Assembly (NCBI RefSeq): GCF_015265435.1 | Contig: NZ_JABJWH010000016.1 | Span: 47,443-111,442 of the forward strand | Reading direction: 5' to 3' | Length of the DNA: 64,000 bases | Source of the DNA: Alloalcanivorax profundimaris | Lineage (GTDB): Bacteria > Pseudomonadota > Gammaproteobacteria > Pseudomonadales > Alcanivoracaceae | Shown: in pieces, positions 55,944 through 64,000 of the stretch | Position numbering within the stretch: position 1 is the stretch's first letter | How the letters are laid out: each line of letters opens with the position of its first letter | The notes under the pieces: model-generated | The model's database searches: none | Told to the model about the DNA's origin: nothing | The model's input: the letters and a program-made list of their open reading frames with translations, nothing else | Made by a program: the position numbers and the translations under genes

Positions 55944-57329
55944 GTGAACAAGCCAAAGCGCGCCAGCCGTCTGCTGCGATACTACCTGTTTCGCACCCGG
56001 CGTCTGACTCGCAGGCAGCTCGGGACTCTGGAAGACTGGAAAATGCGGGTGGTGTTCTGGATCGGCGCCTTGCTGGTGGGCCTGATCACGGTGGGGTTCG
56101 CCTGGGTGGCGGAGTATTGCGCCAGCCTGTTTTTCCAGATGCAGCAGCGCTCCGCGTTGCTGCCGATCCTGGTCACGCCGCTGGGCATGCTGCTGGTGGT
56201 GGCGGTGATGCGCCGCACCGGTCCGGAGTCCCAGGGCAGTGGTATCCCCCAGGTGCTGGTCGTTCTCAAGCAACGCTATCACTGGTTGCGGCCCACCTTT
56301 CTTTCCTTCCGCGTGATCCTGATGAAGTTCGCGCTCACCTGCGTGGGCCTGCTCAGCGGCGCCAGCATCGGCCGCGAGGGGCCGAGCGTGCACATGGGCG
56401 CCGCCATGATGTATTCCGTGGGGCGCATCGGCCGGCTGCAGCAGAAGTACGTGGATACCTCGCTGATCGTGGCCGGCGGCGCCGCCGGCGTGTCGGCGGC
56501 GTTCAACGCGCCCTTGGCGGGGATCGTGTTCGCCATCGAGGAACTGGCCGGCTCCTTCGAACAGCGCACCAGCGGTACCCTGATCCTGGCGATCATTCTT
56601 TCCGGGGTGGTGGTGCTGGCCATCGCCGGCCACTACAGCTTCTTCGGCCACCCCCAGGGCACCCTGGACATCACCCGGGACTGGCTGGCCATTGGCGTGG
56701 CGGCTCTGGTCTGCGGCCTGCTGGGTGGTGCCTTCAGCCGCATGCTGATCGCCGGCAGCCGCTTTCTCTCGCCCTATGCCCGCCGCCACCCCTACCGGGT
56801 GGTGCTGCTGTGCGCCCTGGTGGTGGTGTTCCTGGGCCTGGTCACCGGCGGTGCCACCTACGGCAGCGGCTACGAACAGGCGCGGCATCTGCTCACCGAG
56901 GAGGCCCAGGGCGACTGGACCTTCCCCCTGGCCAAGATGGCCGCCACCCTGGTGTCCTATTTCACCGGCATCCCGGGCGGGCTGTTTTCCCCCAGCCTGG
57001 CCGCCGGCGCCGGGGTCGGCAACGTGCTTGGTGGCTTGTTTCCGGGCATTTCCGTGGTCGGGCTCACCCTGGTGGCCATGGCCGCCTTCCTGGCGGCGGT
57101 GATCCAGCGGCCGATCACCTCCTTCGTGATCGTCATGGAGCTCACCGGCAATCGCCACGATATCCTGTTGCCGTTGATGGCCGGCGCCTTCCTGGCGGCG
57201 GCGGTGTCCAAGATCGTCTGGTTGCGCCCGCTTTACGACTCCCTGGCGGACCGGCTTCAGGAAGGCGAGGGCATGGCCCTGGACCGCGCCCGGGTGGTGG
57301 GCACCGACGGCGGCGAGGAAAAGCGCTGA
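55944..57329 (+). CDS. clcA: ClC-type chloride channel/transporter
   Basis: A 461-residue ClC protein, probably a Cl-/H+ antiporter. All ion-path motifs are visible: G-S-G-I-P-Q, G-R-E-G-P-S-V (gating Glu), G-I-P-G-G-L-F-S-P-S (the G-x-F-x-P equivalent). There are no C-terminal CBS domains. The start is GTG 55944, with GAGGAG upstream. Divergent from hemJ and not obviously in an operon. Confidence 0.95.
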   Translation: MNKPKRASRLLRYYLFRTRRLTRRQLGTLEDWKMRVVFWIGALLVGLITVGFAWVAEYCASLFFQMQQRSALLPILVTPLGMLLVVAVMRRTGPESQGSGIPQVLVVLKQRYHWLRPTFLSFRVILMKFALTCVGLLSGASIGREGPSVHMGAAMMYSVGRIGRLQQKYVDTSLIVAGGAAGVSAAFNAPLAGIVFAIEELAGSFEQRTSGTLILAIILSGVVVLAIAGHYSFFGHPQGTLDITRDWLAIGVAALVCGLLGGAFSRMLIAGSRFLSPYARRHPYRVVLLCALVVVFLGLVTGGATYGSGYEQARHLLTEEAQGDWTFPLAKMAATLVSYFTGIPGGLFSPSLAAGAGVGNVLGGLFPGISVVGLTLVAMAAFLAAVIQRPITSFVIVMELTGNRHDILLPLMAGAFLAAAVSKIVWLRPLYDSLADRLQEGEGMALDRARVVGTDGGEEKR

Positions 57330-57476
57330 GTTGCCGGTCTTGCTGGCGGTGCCTATCATTCGGGTTTTCCCGAGCAACCCAGTGATGGAGTCCCGGTCTA
57401 TGGCCCAGGTGGCGGCAAGGCTTGAAGAGGATAGGGCGATCGCGGGCGGCGCCGGCCGCGGCGGAGCCCCGTCCTG

Positions 57477-58205
57477 ATGGCTCGCCGCGACCGCCCCCGC
57501 GCCGGCGTCGATGACGTGGTGCTGATGCCGGTGAGCCCCTCCCGGCAGCGGCGCCGGCTGGCGCTGGCCACGATCCTGGCGATCCTGGCCGTGCTGATCG
57601 CCTTCGGCGCCGGTATCTGGCTGGGACAGGGCGGCGCCCTGGACCAGGACCGCCGCAACCAGACCCTGCGCGCCGACCTCGAAGAGGCCCGCGACAAGCT
57701 CGCCAGCGCCCGCCATGATCTGGCCCGTTTCCGCGCCGACGCCGAGGTGTCCGACCAGGCCGGCGAACAGTTGCGCCAGGAGATTCGCGGCCTGCGTGAC
57801 CAGGCGGCGGAGCTGGAAGAGGCGGTGGCGTTCTACAAGAACGTGATGTCGCCGGGCACCGTGGATCAGCCCCTGCAGGTGCAGAAGTTCGAGGTGGTGC
57901 CCGCCGACGGCGAGCGTCGCTTCCGTTACCGTTTGATCCTGATCCAGGCCGGCGGCGACAACCGGGGCTACCTGTCCGGGAATGTCAGTTTGCGGCTCAA
58001 GGGCACCCGGGACGGCGAGGCGGTGACCCTGGAGACGGACGATCTGCTCGACGAGAACAGCGATTTGCGTTTCCGGTTCCGTTATTTCCAGGAACTTTCC
58101 GGTACCCTGACGGTGCCGGAGGCGCTGCAGGTGAGCGCGCTGGAAATGACCGCGCGCGCCACCGGCGGCCGGCGGGCGGAAGTGACCCAGAGTCTGCCAT
58201 GGTGA
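57477..58205 (+). CDS. DUF6776-like membrane-anchored coiled-coil protein
   Basis: A 242-residue protein with a basic cytosolic head (1-27), one membrane segment (about 28-49), a coiled coil (about 58-118, R/E/L heptads) and a C-terminal beta domain with F-Y-K-N-V-M-S-P and R-Y-R-L-I-L-I-Q. I recognise it as the family usually found beside bactofilin and erpA in pseudomonads. Function unknown; a periplasmic envelope role is inferred from topology. It ends next to the bactofilin start. Confidence 0.82.
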   Translation: MARRDRPRAGVDDVVLMPVSPSRQRRRLALATILAILAVLIAFGAGIWLGQGGALDQDRRNQTLRADLEEARDKLASARHDLARFRADAEVSDQAGEQLRQEIRGLRDQAAELEEAVAFYKNVMSPGTVDQPLQVQKFEVVPADGERRFRYRLILIQAGGDNRGYLSGNVSLRLKGTRDGEAVTLETDDLLDENSDLRFRFRYFQELSGTLTVPEALQVSALEMTARATGGRRAEVTQSLPW

Positions 58206-58255
58206 TGGGCTGGCTCCGCCCTCAGCGAAACCGACCGACAAGCAGGAGAGAGCAG

Positions 58256-58699
58256 GTGAGGCGAGACAAGAAAAACGCGGGTGGTCAGCAGAATTTCCGT
58301 GACCACACCCTGATCGCCCCCAGTGCCCGCATCGTGGGGGACATCGAGTTCAACGGCGGTCTGCACGTCCAGGGGGAAGTGGACGGCAACATCACCGTCG
58401 GCGAACAAGGGGGCCAGTTGGTGATCGGCGAAAGCGGCGTGGTGCGCGGCGAGATCCGGGTTCCCCGCATCACCATCAACGGCCGGGTGGAGGGCGACGT
58501 GAACGCCACCGAGCACCTGGAGCTGGCCGACAAGGCCCAGGTGGAAGGCAATGTCTTCTACGTGATGATCGAAATGCTCATGGGCGCCCGGGTCAACGGC
58601 AAGCTGGTGCGTCTGGACGACGAGCGCCGCAATCTGCCCGCGCCGGAAAAGCCCGGTGCCACGGCGGACGGCGACGGTCCGGCGCCGGAGAATTCTTGA
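58256..58699 (+). CDS. Bactofilin
   Basis: Cytoskeletal polymer-forming protein of about 147 residues with a central right-handed beta-helix of Gly/Val/Ile repeats ([21 protein letters not shown] and following turns) and flexible tails. I favour GTG 58256, with GGAG 7 bases upstream. The frame opens at ATG 58199, but codons 58199-58255 have poor codon usage and overlap the upstream stop. Likely organises envelope growth with the preceding DUF6776 protein. Confidence 0.9.
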   Translation: MRRDKKNAGGQQNFRDHTLIAPSARIVGDIEFNGGLHVQGEVDGNITVGEQGGQLVIGESGVVRGEIRVPRITINGRVEGDVNATEHLELADKAQVEGNVFYVMIEMLMGARVNGKLVRLDDERRNLPAPEKPGATADGDGPAPENS

Positions 58700-58751
58700 C
58701 TGTAACACTCGGGTATTGGACCATGAGCGGGTGATAGCAGTTCAGACCGAC

Positions 58752-59090
58752 ATGAGCGATTCCAGTCCCATCATTCTGACCGAACGGGCCGCCGCCAAGG
58801 TGCGCGAGCTCCGTGACGACGAGGGCAACCCCAACCTCAAGCTGCGGGTGTACATCACCGGCGGTGGCTGCGCGGGGTTTTCCTACGGGTTTACCTTCGA
58901 CGAGGCCGTCAACGAGGACGACACCTCCGTGGACCGCGAGGGCGTGACCCTGCTGGTGGACGCCATGAGCATCCAGTACCTGGATGGCTCCGAGGTGGAC
59001 TACGAGCAGGGGCTGATGGGCTCCCGGTTCATCGTCAACAATCCCAACGCGGCCACCACCTGTGGCTGTGGTTCCTCCTTCTCGGTATGA
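58752..59090 (+). CDS. erpA: ErpA iron-sulfur carrier (A-type)
   Basis: Carries Fe-S clusters from the Isc machinery to targets such as IspG. The 112-residue protein has all three cluster cysteines: G-G-G-C-A-G-F-S-Y and [11 protein letters not shown] 58752 starts the conserved M-S-D-x-x-P-I-x-L-T-x-x-A-A. Ribosome site weak. Neighbours bactofilin, anmK and tyrS match the pseudomonad block. Confidence 0.96.
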   Translation: MSDSSPIILTERAAAKVRELRDDEGNPNLKLRVYITGGGCAGFSYGFTFDEAVNEDDTSVDREGVTLLVDAMSIQYLDGSEVDYEQGLMGSRFIVNNPNAATTCGCGSSFSV

Positions 59091-59171
59091 TCGGGGGAAC
59101 CGTCGCCGTCATCTAACGGTCATCAAAGTATCAGAGGATTGTCGTCAACGGCACGGAAGCTGGAGGACATG

Positions 59172-59702
59172 ATGATACAGCGACCTTCACTACAGCGTAT
59201 GACCGCCGCCGATACCCGCGCCATCTGCTGGTTGTTGCGGCAGCCCCGGGCGGCGCATCGCGCGCAACTGGCCCGTGGTATCTCCCGCCTCGGCGACGGC
59301 CCTTTCTACGTGTTTCTGATTCTGGTGGTCTGGTTGCTGGACCGTGCCCACGGCGCCCAGTTCGCCCTGGCGGCGGTGATCGCCTACGGGCTGGAAGTGC
59401 CGGCCTTCATGGCGCTCAAGAATCTGATCAAGCGCCCCCGGCCGGCGGACATGGATGAGTCCCTGTGCGTCTTCCTGCAGCCCGCCGACCGCTTCAGCTT
59501 CCCCTCCGGCCACACCGCCGCGGCTTTCGTGATGGCCACGCTCATGGGCGTGTTCTATCCGGTGGCGGCCACGGTGGCACTGGCGTTCGCCATGCTGGTG
59601 GGGCTCTCCCGGGTGCTGCTCGGGGTGCACTATCCCTCCGACATCGGCGCCGGCGCCCTGCTCGGCGCGGTCTGCGCCCTGGCCGGCACGCTGTTCGTCT
59701 AG
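59172..59702 (+). CDS. PAP2-family membrane phosphatase
   Basis: A 176-residue integral membrane acid phosphatase with the three catalytic motifs K-N-L-I-K-R-P-R-P (K-x6-R-P), P-S-G-H and S-R-V-L-L-G-V-H-Y-P-S-D (S-R-x5-H-x3-D). Substrate may be undecaprenyl-PP, phosphatidylglycerol phosphate or another lipid pyrophosphate. ATG 59172 is 5 bases after GGAGG; the ATG at 59169 is too close. Convergent with anmK, 5 bases apart, no terminator seen. Confidence 0.9.
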   Translation: MIQRPSLQRMTAADTRAICWLLRQPRAAHRAQLARGISRLGDGPFYVFLILVVWLLDRAHGAQFALAAVIAYGLEVPAFMALKNLIKRPRPADMDESLCVFLQPADRFSFPSGHTAAAFVMATLMGVFYPVAATVALAFAMLVGLSRVLLGVHYPSDIGAGALLGAVCALAGTLFV

Positions 59703-59707
59703 GGGAG

Positions 59708-60802
59708 CTAATCCGGCAGGGTCAGACGTCCCAGCACCGCCGGCCGGCGGGCGCCGGTGACCGCCGGCGCGTTGCCCGGCACTCTTTCCCACCAGACCCA
59801 GGCCAGCCAGGCGAAGGCGGTCGCTTCCACCCGGTCCGGGGCCAGACCGGCCACGTCCGTGCTTTCCACCGCCAGGCCCAGCCGCCGCGACAGGCGGTTC
59901 ATCAGGTCCCGGTTGTGGGCGCCGCCGCCACACACCAGTAGCCGCCGCGGGGCGAAGTCCGCCAGGGCGTCGGCCACGGTGCGCGCGGTGAGCTCCGCCA
60001 GGGTCGCCTGTACGTCCCGGGGCGCCGGCGCTTCGCGCAGGAAAGGCGTCAGCCAGTCCAGATGGAAATACTCCCGGCCGGTGCTTTTCGGCGGTGGCCG
60101 GTGGAAGTAGGCATCCGCCAGCAGGGCGTCCAGCAGGTCCGGCAGCACCTGGCCGCCGGCGGCCCAGGCGCCGTCCCGATCGAAGGCCCCGCCCTGGTGG
60201 CGCCGGTACCAGAGGTCCAGCAGGGTATTGGCCGGGCCGGTGTCGAAGCCGCCGGTCAAGGTCCCCCGGTCGAGCAGGCTGACATTGGCGATGCCGCCCA
60301 GGTTGAGCACCGCCACGCGGCGCTCGGGGTCGGCGAACAGGTGCTCGTGGAAGCGGGGCGCCAGAGGCGCGCCTTGACCGCCCAGCACCATGTCCTTGTT
60401 GCGGAAATCGTGGATCACCGGGATGCCGGTGGCCGTGGCCAGGGTGTCCGGACAGCCCAGTTGCAGGCTGAAGCCGTCGGTGCCGGGCCGGTGGCGCACG
60501 GTCTGGCCGTGGCTGCCGATCGCCGTGACCCGTGACGGCGCCACGTCGGCGCGCTCCAGCAGCGCCGTCACCGCGTCGGCGTAGAGCCGGCCCAGTGCCC
60601 GGTGGCAGGGGCCGGCGCGGTCGATTTCGTCGGCGCCGGGTCGGGTCAGGGCCAGCAGGGTGTCGCGCAGGTCGGTGGGAAGCGGGGCGTTGTGGTGGGC
60701 GAGCAACTCCACGCGGTGCTCGCCGAAGCGGGCCAGGACGGCGTCCACGCCGTCCAGGCTGGTGCCGGTCATCAGACCGGCGAACAGGCCCTCAGAGGAC
60801 AT
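59708..60802 (-). CDS. anmK: Anhydro-N-acetylmuramic acid kinase
   Basis: Recycles anhydroMurNAc from cell-wall turnover to MurNAc-6-phosphate. The 364 residues contain G-L-M-T-G-T-S-L-D-G-V-D, G-S-H-G-Q-T-V-R-H-R, V-L-N-L-G-G-I-A-N-V, G-F-D-T-G-P-A-N and V-C-G-G-G-A-H-N. It starts 11 bases inside the end of the M23 peptidase gene (overlap), coupling wall turnover to recycling. Confidence 0.95.
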   Translation of the reverse strand: MSSEGLFAGLMTGTSLDGVDAVLARFGEHRVELLAHHNAPLPTDLRDTLLALTRPGADEIDRAGPCHRALGRLYADAVTALLERADVAPSRVTAIGSHGQTVRHRPGTDGFSLQLGCPDTLATATGIPVIHDFRNKDMVLGGQGAPLAPRFHEHLFADPERRVAVLNLGGIANVSLLDRGTLTGGFDTGPANTLLDLWYRRHQGGAFDRDGAWAAGGQVLPDLLDALLADAYFHRPPPKSTGREYFHLDWLTPFLREAPAPRDVQATLAELTARTVADALADFAPRRLLVCGGGAHNRDLMNRLSRRLGLAVESTDVAGLAPDRVEATAFAWLAWVWWERVPGNAPAVTGARRPAVLGRLTLPD

Positions 60803-62204
60803 TGCTGCTGGCCAGGGTGGCGGCCTCGGCGAACAAGGTCATTTGCGCCTCGAGCCGCTTGGCCCGCACCAGGAACTGGGGTTTCTCGTTGTCGGTGACG
60901 CTTTGCGCCTTGGGCAGCGGCACGGTCTGCGGGTTGCGGTGCACGCCGTCGACCCGAAACTCATAGTGCAAGTGTGGGCCGGTGGCCAGGCCGGACATGC
61001 CCACGTAGCCGATGGTCTGGCCCTGGTTCACCCGGCTGCCCACGCGGATGCCTCGGGCGAAACCGCGCATGTGCGCGTACAGGGTGGAGTAGCGCTGGCC
61101 GTGCTTGAGAATCAGCACGTTGCCGTAGCCGCCCTTGACCCCGGCGAAGATCACCTTGCCCTTGCCGGCGGCCTTGATCGGCGTGCCGCTGGGGGCGGCG
61201 TAGTCGATGCCACGGTGGGCGCGCACCTTGTTCAGAATCGGGTGCTTGCGGCCCAGGCTGAAACGGGAGCTGATCCGCGAGAAGGCCACCGGGGTGCGGA
61301 TGAACTCCTTGCGCATGGAGCGCCCTTCGCTGTCGAAGTAGTCGGCGTCGCCGGAGCGGGTCTCGAAGCGGTAGGCGGTGAGATGCCGGCCCTGGGTCCA
61401 GAACTCCGCCGCCAGGATGTTGCCCACGCCGACTTTCTCGCCGTCCAGATAGAGCTCCTCGTAGAGCACCCGAAAGCGGTCGCCGTTGCGGATGTCGAGC
61501 ACGAAGTCGATGTCCCAGCCGAAGATGTTGGCCAGTTGCATGGTGAGATTGTCGCTCATGCCGGCGGCGTGGCCGGCCAGGAACAGGGAATTGTCGATGG
61601 TCGCCTCGGCGAAGCGCACCCGGCGCTGGTATTCCCGGGTCTCGCTTTTCACCTGCCAGCGACCGTCGTCGCCCAGGGTGGCCTTCACCGTCTGCACCCG
61701 GGTGGGGTGGTAACGCAGGGCGTTGAGTTCGCCCTGGTCGTCCAGGGTGATGCCCAGGGTCTCGCCGGGACGGATGCGGGCCAGGGCCGCCAGGCGGTCG
61801 TCGCCGTTCACCAGGCGGTGCACCTGGGCGGCGGTGACGCCGTGCTCCTGGAGCAAGGCGGACAGGGTGTCGCCGGATTGCACTTCCAGCTCAATCCAGT
61901 CCGGCTCCGGGGCCACCGGCGCGGGCCGCGCGGGGGCGGGCGTCGGCGCCGTCTCTCGGGCCGCCACCGGGCGCGCCTCGGCGCCGGCTTCGGCGCGGGG
62001 CTCCGGTTTCGGCAGGGTCACGGTCTGGCTGCGCTGGGAATGGCTTTCGCCGGATTCCGGGCTCAAGGCCATGGCGACCACGGTGATGGCCAGGACGGCG
62101 GACAGGGCGAGATGCAAACGGGGAAATCGGCGCACCATGCGGCCGAGGGCGGAAAAATTCATGCTCATCTGGTCGCTACACTCTGAGGTGGCCGCCTGGG
62201 GCAT
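60792..62204 (-). CDS. MepM-like LytM/M23 peptidoglycan endopeptidase
   Basis: Cleaves cross-links so the sacculus can grow. The 470-residue product has a cytosolic N-terminus, membrane anchor (about 30-48), a Pro/Ala-rich linker, an OapA/LysM-like region (about 105-155) and a C-terminal M23 domain with H-R-G-I-D-Y and the catalytic G-P-H-L-H-Y-E-F zinc motif. ATG 62204 has GGAGG 10 bases upstream; ATG 62168 is an alternative with no clear site. Downstream overlap with anmK. Confidence 0.92.
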   Translation of the reverse strand: MPQAATSECSDQMSMNFSALGRMVRRFPRLHLALSAVLAITVVAMALSPESGESHSQRSQTVTLPKPEPRAEAGAEARPVAARETAPTPAPARPAPVAPEPDWIELEVQSGDTLSALLQEHGVTAAQVHRLVNGDDRLAALARIRPGETLGITLDDQGELNALRYHPTRVQTVKATLGDDGRWQVKSETREYQRRVRFAEATIDNSLFLAGHAAGMSDNLTMQLANIFGWDIDFVLDIRNGDRFRVLYEELYLDGEKVGVGNILAAEFWTQGRHLTAYRFETRSGDADYFDSEGRSMRKEFIRTPVAFSRISSRFSLGRKHPILNKVRAHRGIDYAAPSGTPIKAAGKGKVIFAGVKGGYGNVLILKHGQRYSTLYAHMRGFARGIRVGSRVNQGQTIGYVGMSGLATGPHLHYEFRVDGVHRNPQTVPLPKAQSVTDNEKPQFLVRAKRLEAQMTLFAEAATLASSNVL

Positions 62205-62417
62205 TGATGGCGGGCCTCCGGTTGTACGGGATGGGGAGGTCCCTTGAATTGCAGCAAAGATACCCGCCTTCTACGGGCGCCTTCAAGTGCTACAATAGCC
62301 AGCTTTTCCGGGCCTCGCGGTCCCGGCGGATGCCTGGTGTGACCGCCGTGGGGCGGCCGGGTTCCCTGTCAGTCTGGTGGCGCCGCGCGCGACGGCGTCC
62401 CGTGAATCGAGGTGGTA

Positions 62418-63617
62418 ATGGTCAAGGTGGAAGAGCAAATGGCGCTGCTGTCGCGCGGCGCCGATGAAATCATCCAGGAAGACGAACTGCGCGAACGCAT
62501 CGCCAGCGGTCGGCCGCTGCGGGTGAAGGCGGGGTTCGACCCCACCGCGCCGGATCTGCACCTGGGGCACACGGTGCTGATCAACAAGCTGCGCCAGTTC
62601 CAGGAGCTGGGCCATCACGTCATGTTCCTGATCGGTGACTTCACCGGCATGATCGGCGACCCCACCGGCAAGAGCGCCACCCGCCCGCCGCTCAGCCCCG
62701 AGGACATCAAGCGCAACGCTGAGACCTACAAGGAGCAGGTGTTCAAGATCCTCGATCCGGACAAGACCGAGGTGGTGTTCAACTCCACCTGGATGAACGA
62801 GGTGGGCGCCGCCGGCATGATCAAGCTGGCCGGCCAGTACACCGTGGCGCGCATGCTCGAGCGCGACGACTTCGACAAGCGCTACCGGGCCAATCAGTCC
62901 ATCGCCATCCACGAATTCCTCTACCCCCTGGTGCAGGGCTATGACTCCGTGGCCATGGAGGCGGACGTGGAGCTGGGCGGTACCGACCAGAAATTCAATC
63001 TGCTGATGGGGCGCACCCTGCAGAAAGCCCACGGCCAGGCGCCGCAGATCTGCCTGACCATGCCGATCCTGGAAGGGCTGGACGGGGTGCAGAAGATGTC
63101 CAAGTCCCTGAAGAACTACGTCGGCGTCAACGACGCCCCGGGGGAGATGTTCCGCAAGCTGCTGTCGATTCCGGACGATCTCACCTGGCGCTACTACGAA
63201 CTGCTCAGCGGCCTGTCCAATGAAGCGCTGGCGGAGCGCAAGGCGGAGGCGGAGCGGCTGGGCAGCCCCCAGGAGGCGAAGAAGGCCTTCGCCCTGGAAA
63301 TGGTCACCCGCTTTCATGGCGAAGAGGCGGCCCGGGCCGCGCCATCCTCCGCGGGCAACATCACCGCCCTCGGCGAGATCCCGGACAACGTGCCGGAGGT
63401 GGAGGTGGTGCTCGAGGAGGGCGACGACATTCACGTGGTGCCGCTGCTGCGTCTGGCCGGTCTGGCCCAGAACGGCAAGGCCGCCAAGGACGTGTTCGGC
63501 CGGGGCGCGGTCTATGTGGATGGCCACCAGCTTACCGAGGAGCGGACCTTCGCGCGCGGCGAGCGCCCGGTGATCCAGGCGGGCAAAAAGAAGATTGCCC
63601 GGGTTATAATCAAGTAA
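62418..63617 (+). CDS. tyrS: Tyrosyl-tRNA synthetase
   Basis: Charges tRNA-Tyr. The 399-residue protein has the class I motifs H-L-G-H-T (HIGH) and K-M-S-K-S (Q-K-M-S-K-S-L-K-N) and a C-terminal S4-type RNA-binding tail with [11 protein letters not shown]. The H-L-G-H form is the one found in pseudomonads, different from E. coli TyrS. ATG 62418 follows GAGG; an in-frame GTG at 62412 is also possible. rRNA operon starts 320 bases downstream. Confidence 0.97.
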   Translation: MVKVEEQMALLSRGADEIIQEDELRERIASGRPLRVKAGFDPTAPDLHLGHTVLINKLRQFQELGHHVMFLIGDFTGMIGDPTGKSATRPPLSPEDIKRNAETYKEQVFKILDPDKTEVVFNSTWMNEVGAAGMIKLAGQYTVARMLERDDFDKRYRANQSIAIHEFLYPLVQGYDSVAMEADVELGGTDQKFNLLMGRTLQKAHGQAPQICLTMPILEGLDGVQKMSKSLKNYVGVNDAPGEMFRKLLSIPDDLTWRYYELLSGLSNEALAERKAEAERLGSPQEAKKAFALEMVTRFHGEEAARAAPSSAGNITALGEIPDNVPEVEVVLEEGDDIHVVPLLRLAGLAQNGKAAKDVFGRGAVYVDGHQLTEERTFARGERPVIQAGKKKIARVIIK

Positions 63618-63717
63618 ATCAAGAGGTTGTGTGATTTCCTGGCCCTTGGCGGGCGGGCCGGGCTGGCTGAAATCTGAGCGACCGGAAAGAATTTCGAGAA
63701 AAGCTCGGAAAAAAGGT

Positions 63718-63745
63718 TTGACAGGTCCGGCCCGATCCGTAGAAT
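63718..63745 (+). promoter_or_regulatory. rrn P1-type promoter
   Basis: Perfect TTGACA (63718-63723), a 16-base spacer and TAGAAT (63740-63745) are followed by a GC-rich discriminator (GCGCACTCC) typical of ppGpp-sensitive rRNA promoters. An A-rich stretch upstream (63700-63714) could serve as an UP element. Confidence 0.85.
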
Positions 63746-63792
63746 GCGCACTCCTCGACGGGGCAACGACGCAAGACGCCGAACGCTCCGCG

Positions 63793-63803
63793 GCTCTTTA
63801 ACA
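63793..63803 (+). promoter_or_regulatory. rrn leader boxA
   Basis: GCTCTTTAACA at 63793-63803 is the boxA antitermination element bound by NusB-S10. It lies about 40 bases after the P1 start, where leader boxA is expected. The rest of the leader (63804-63937) holds processing stems upstream of 16S; their exact RNase III sites I cannot assign. Confidence 0.88.
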
Positions 63804-63937
63804 ATCAGGCAAGCAAACGTGTGGGACCTGTTCGGAGTTGGGTGTCTTAAGAGATATCGGCTTTGAACAAGTCAACCTAGTTGAATTGTTTCGAGCTGAG
63901 CTAGTATTAAGTGCGCAGGCACTTTAAAGACTTTTCT

Positions 63938-64000
63938 TAACTGAAGAGTTTGATCATGGCTCAGATTGAACGCTGGCGGCAGGCCTAACACATGCAAGTC
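63938..64000 (+). rRNA. rrs: 16S ribosomal RNA, 5' end (partial)
   Basis: From about 63938 the sequence is the invariant 16S start: GAAGAGTTTGATCATGGCTC (63943-63962), then AACGCTGGCGGC and GCCTAACACATGCAAGTC up to the window end. The gene runs on beyond the window. tyrS upstream of an rrn operon is the pseudomonad arrangement. Confidence 0.97.

Overview
The window (about 66% GC by eye, very high GC at third codon positions) is chromosomal DNA of a gammaproteobacterium. Gene content and order match the pseudomonad/Alcanivoracaceae type: grpE-dnaK-dnaJ-dapB-carA-carB-greA, rlmE-ftsH-folP-glmM-tpiA-secG-tRNA-rimP-nusA-infB-rbfA-truB-rpsO-pnp, an aminotransferase-dksA-gluQRS-cbrX-cbrA-cbrB-(crcZ)-pcnB-folK-panB block, and bactofilin-erpA-anmK-M23 peptidase-tyrS-rrn. 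I favour an Alcanivorax-like genus, but this rests on recalled gene order and protein style, not on a search. Almost everything is core housekeeping DNA. I see no prophage, transposase, CRISPR array or toxin-antitoxin locus.

Layout. 1-5111: end of hrcA, then heat-shock genes grpE, dnaK and dnaJ (two good sigma-32 promoters) and dapB. 5112-9752: a leader with promoter and attenuator-like hairpin, then carA (UUG start) and carB. 9818-26013: greA, yhbY (opposite strand), and a long + strand translation/transcription block from rlmE to pnp, with tRNA-Leu(GAG) and an initiator tRNA embedded. 26131-29175: a MarR repressor with an EmrAB-type drug efflux pair. 29287-36236 (- strand): acs, then an operon pcnB-folK-deoxynucleoside kinase-panB-panC-panD. 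36237-43463: cbrX-cbrA-cbrB carbon/nitrogen two-component locus, gluQRS, and a dksA carrying a very long Lys/Ala-rich N-terminus. 43737-55734: aminotransferase, sfsA, a tightly overlapping srkA/Rieske/adenosine-kinase group, PBP1b, EcsC-like protein, a TPR lipoprotein, YbaK deacylase, hemL, thiE, thiD, hemJ. 55944-64000: ClC transporter, a DUF6776-like protein, bactofilin, erpA, PAP2 phosphatase, anmK, M23 peptidase, tyrS, and the promoter, leader and first bases of a 16S rRNA gene.

The most interesting region is 36470-36820. Between cbrB and pcnB, exactly where pseudomonads carry the Hfq/Crc-sequestering RNA CrcZ, there is an AT-rich non-coding stretch. Read on the - strand it has three A-rich Hfq-distal-face-like tracts (AACAAUAACAACAAC type), hairpins between them and a strong intrinsic terminator. 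Upstream lie inverted GTTACC/GGTAAC sites resembling CbrB-binding sites. The CbrB encoded here lacks the GAFTGA loop that NtrC-type activators use to contact sigma-54, and I can find no -24/-12 sigma-54 promoter for the RNA. This suggests a CrcZ-like RNA outside Pseudomonas whose control has moved away from sigma-54.
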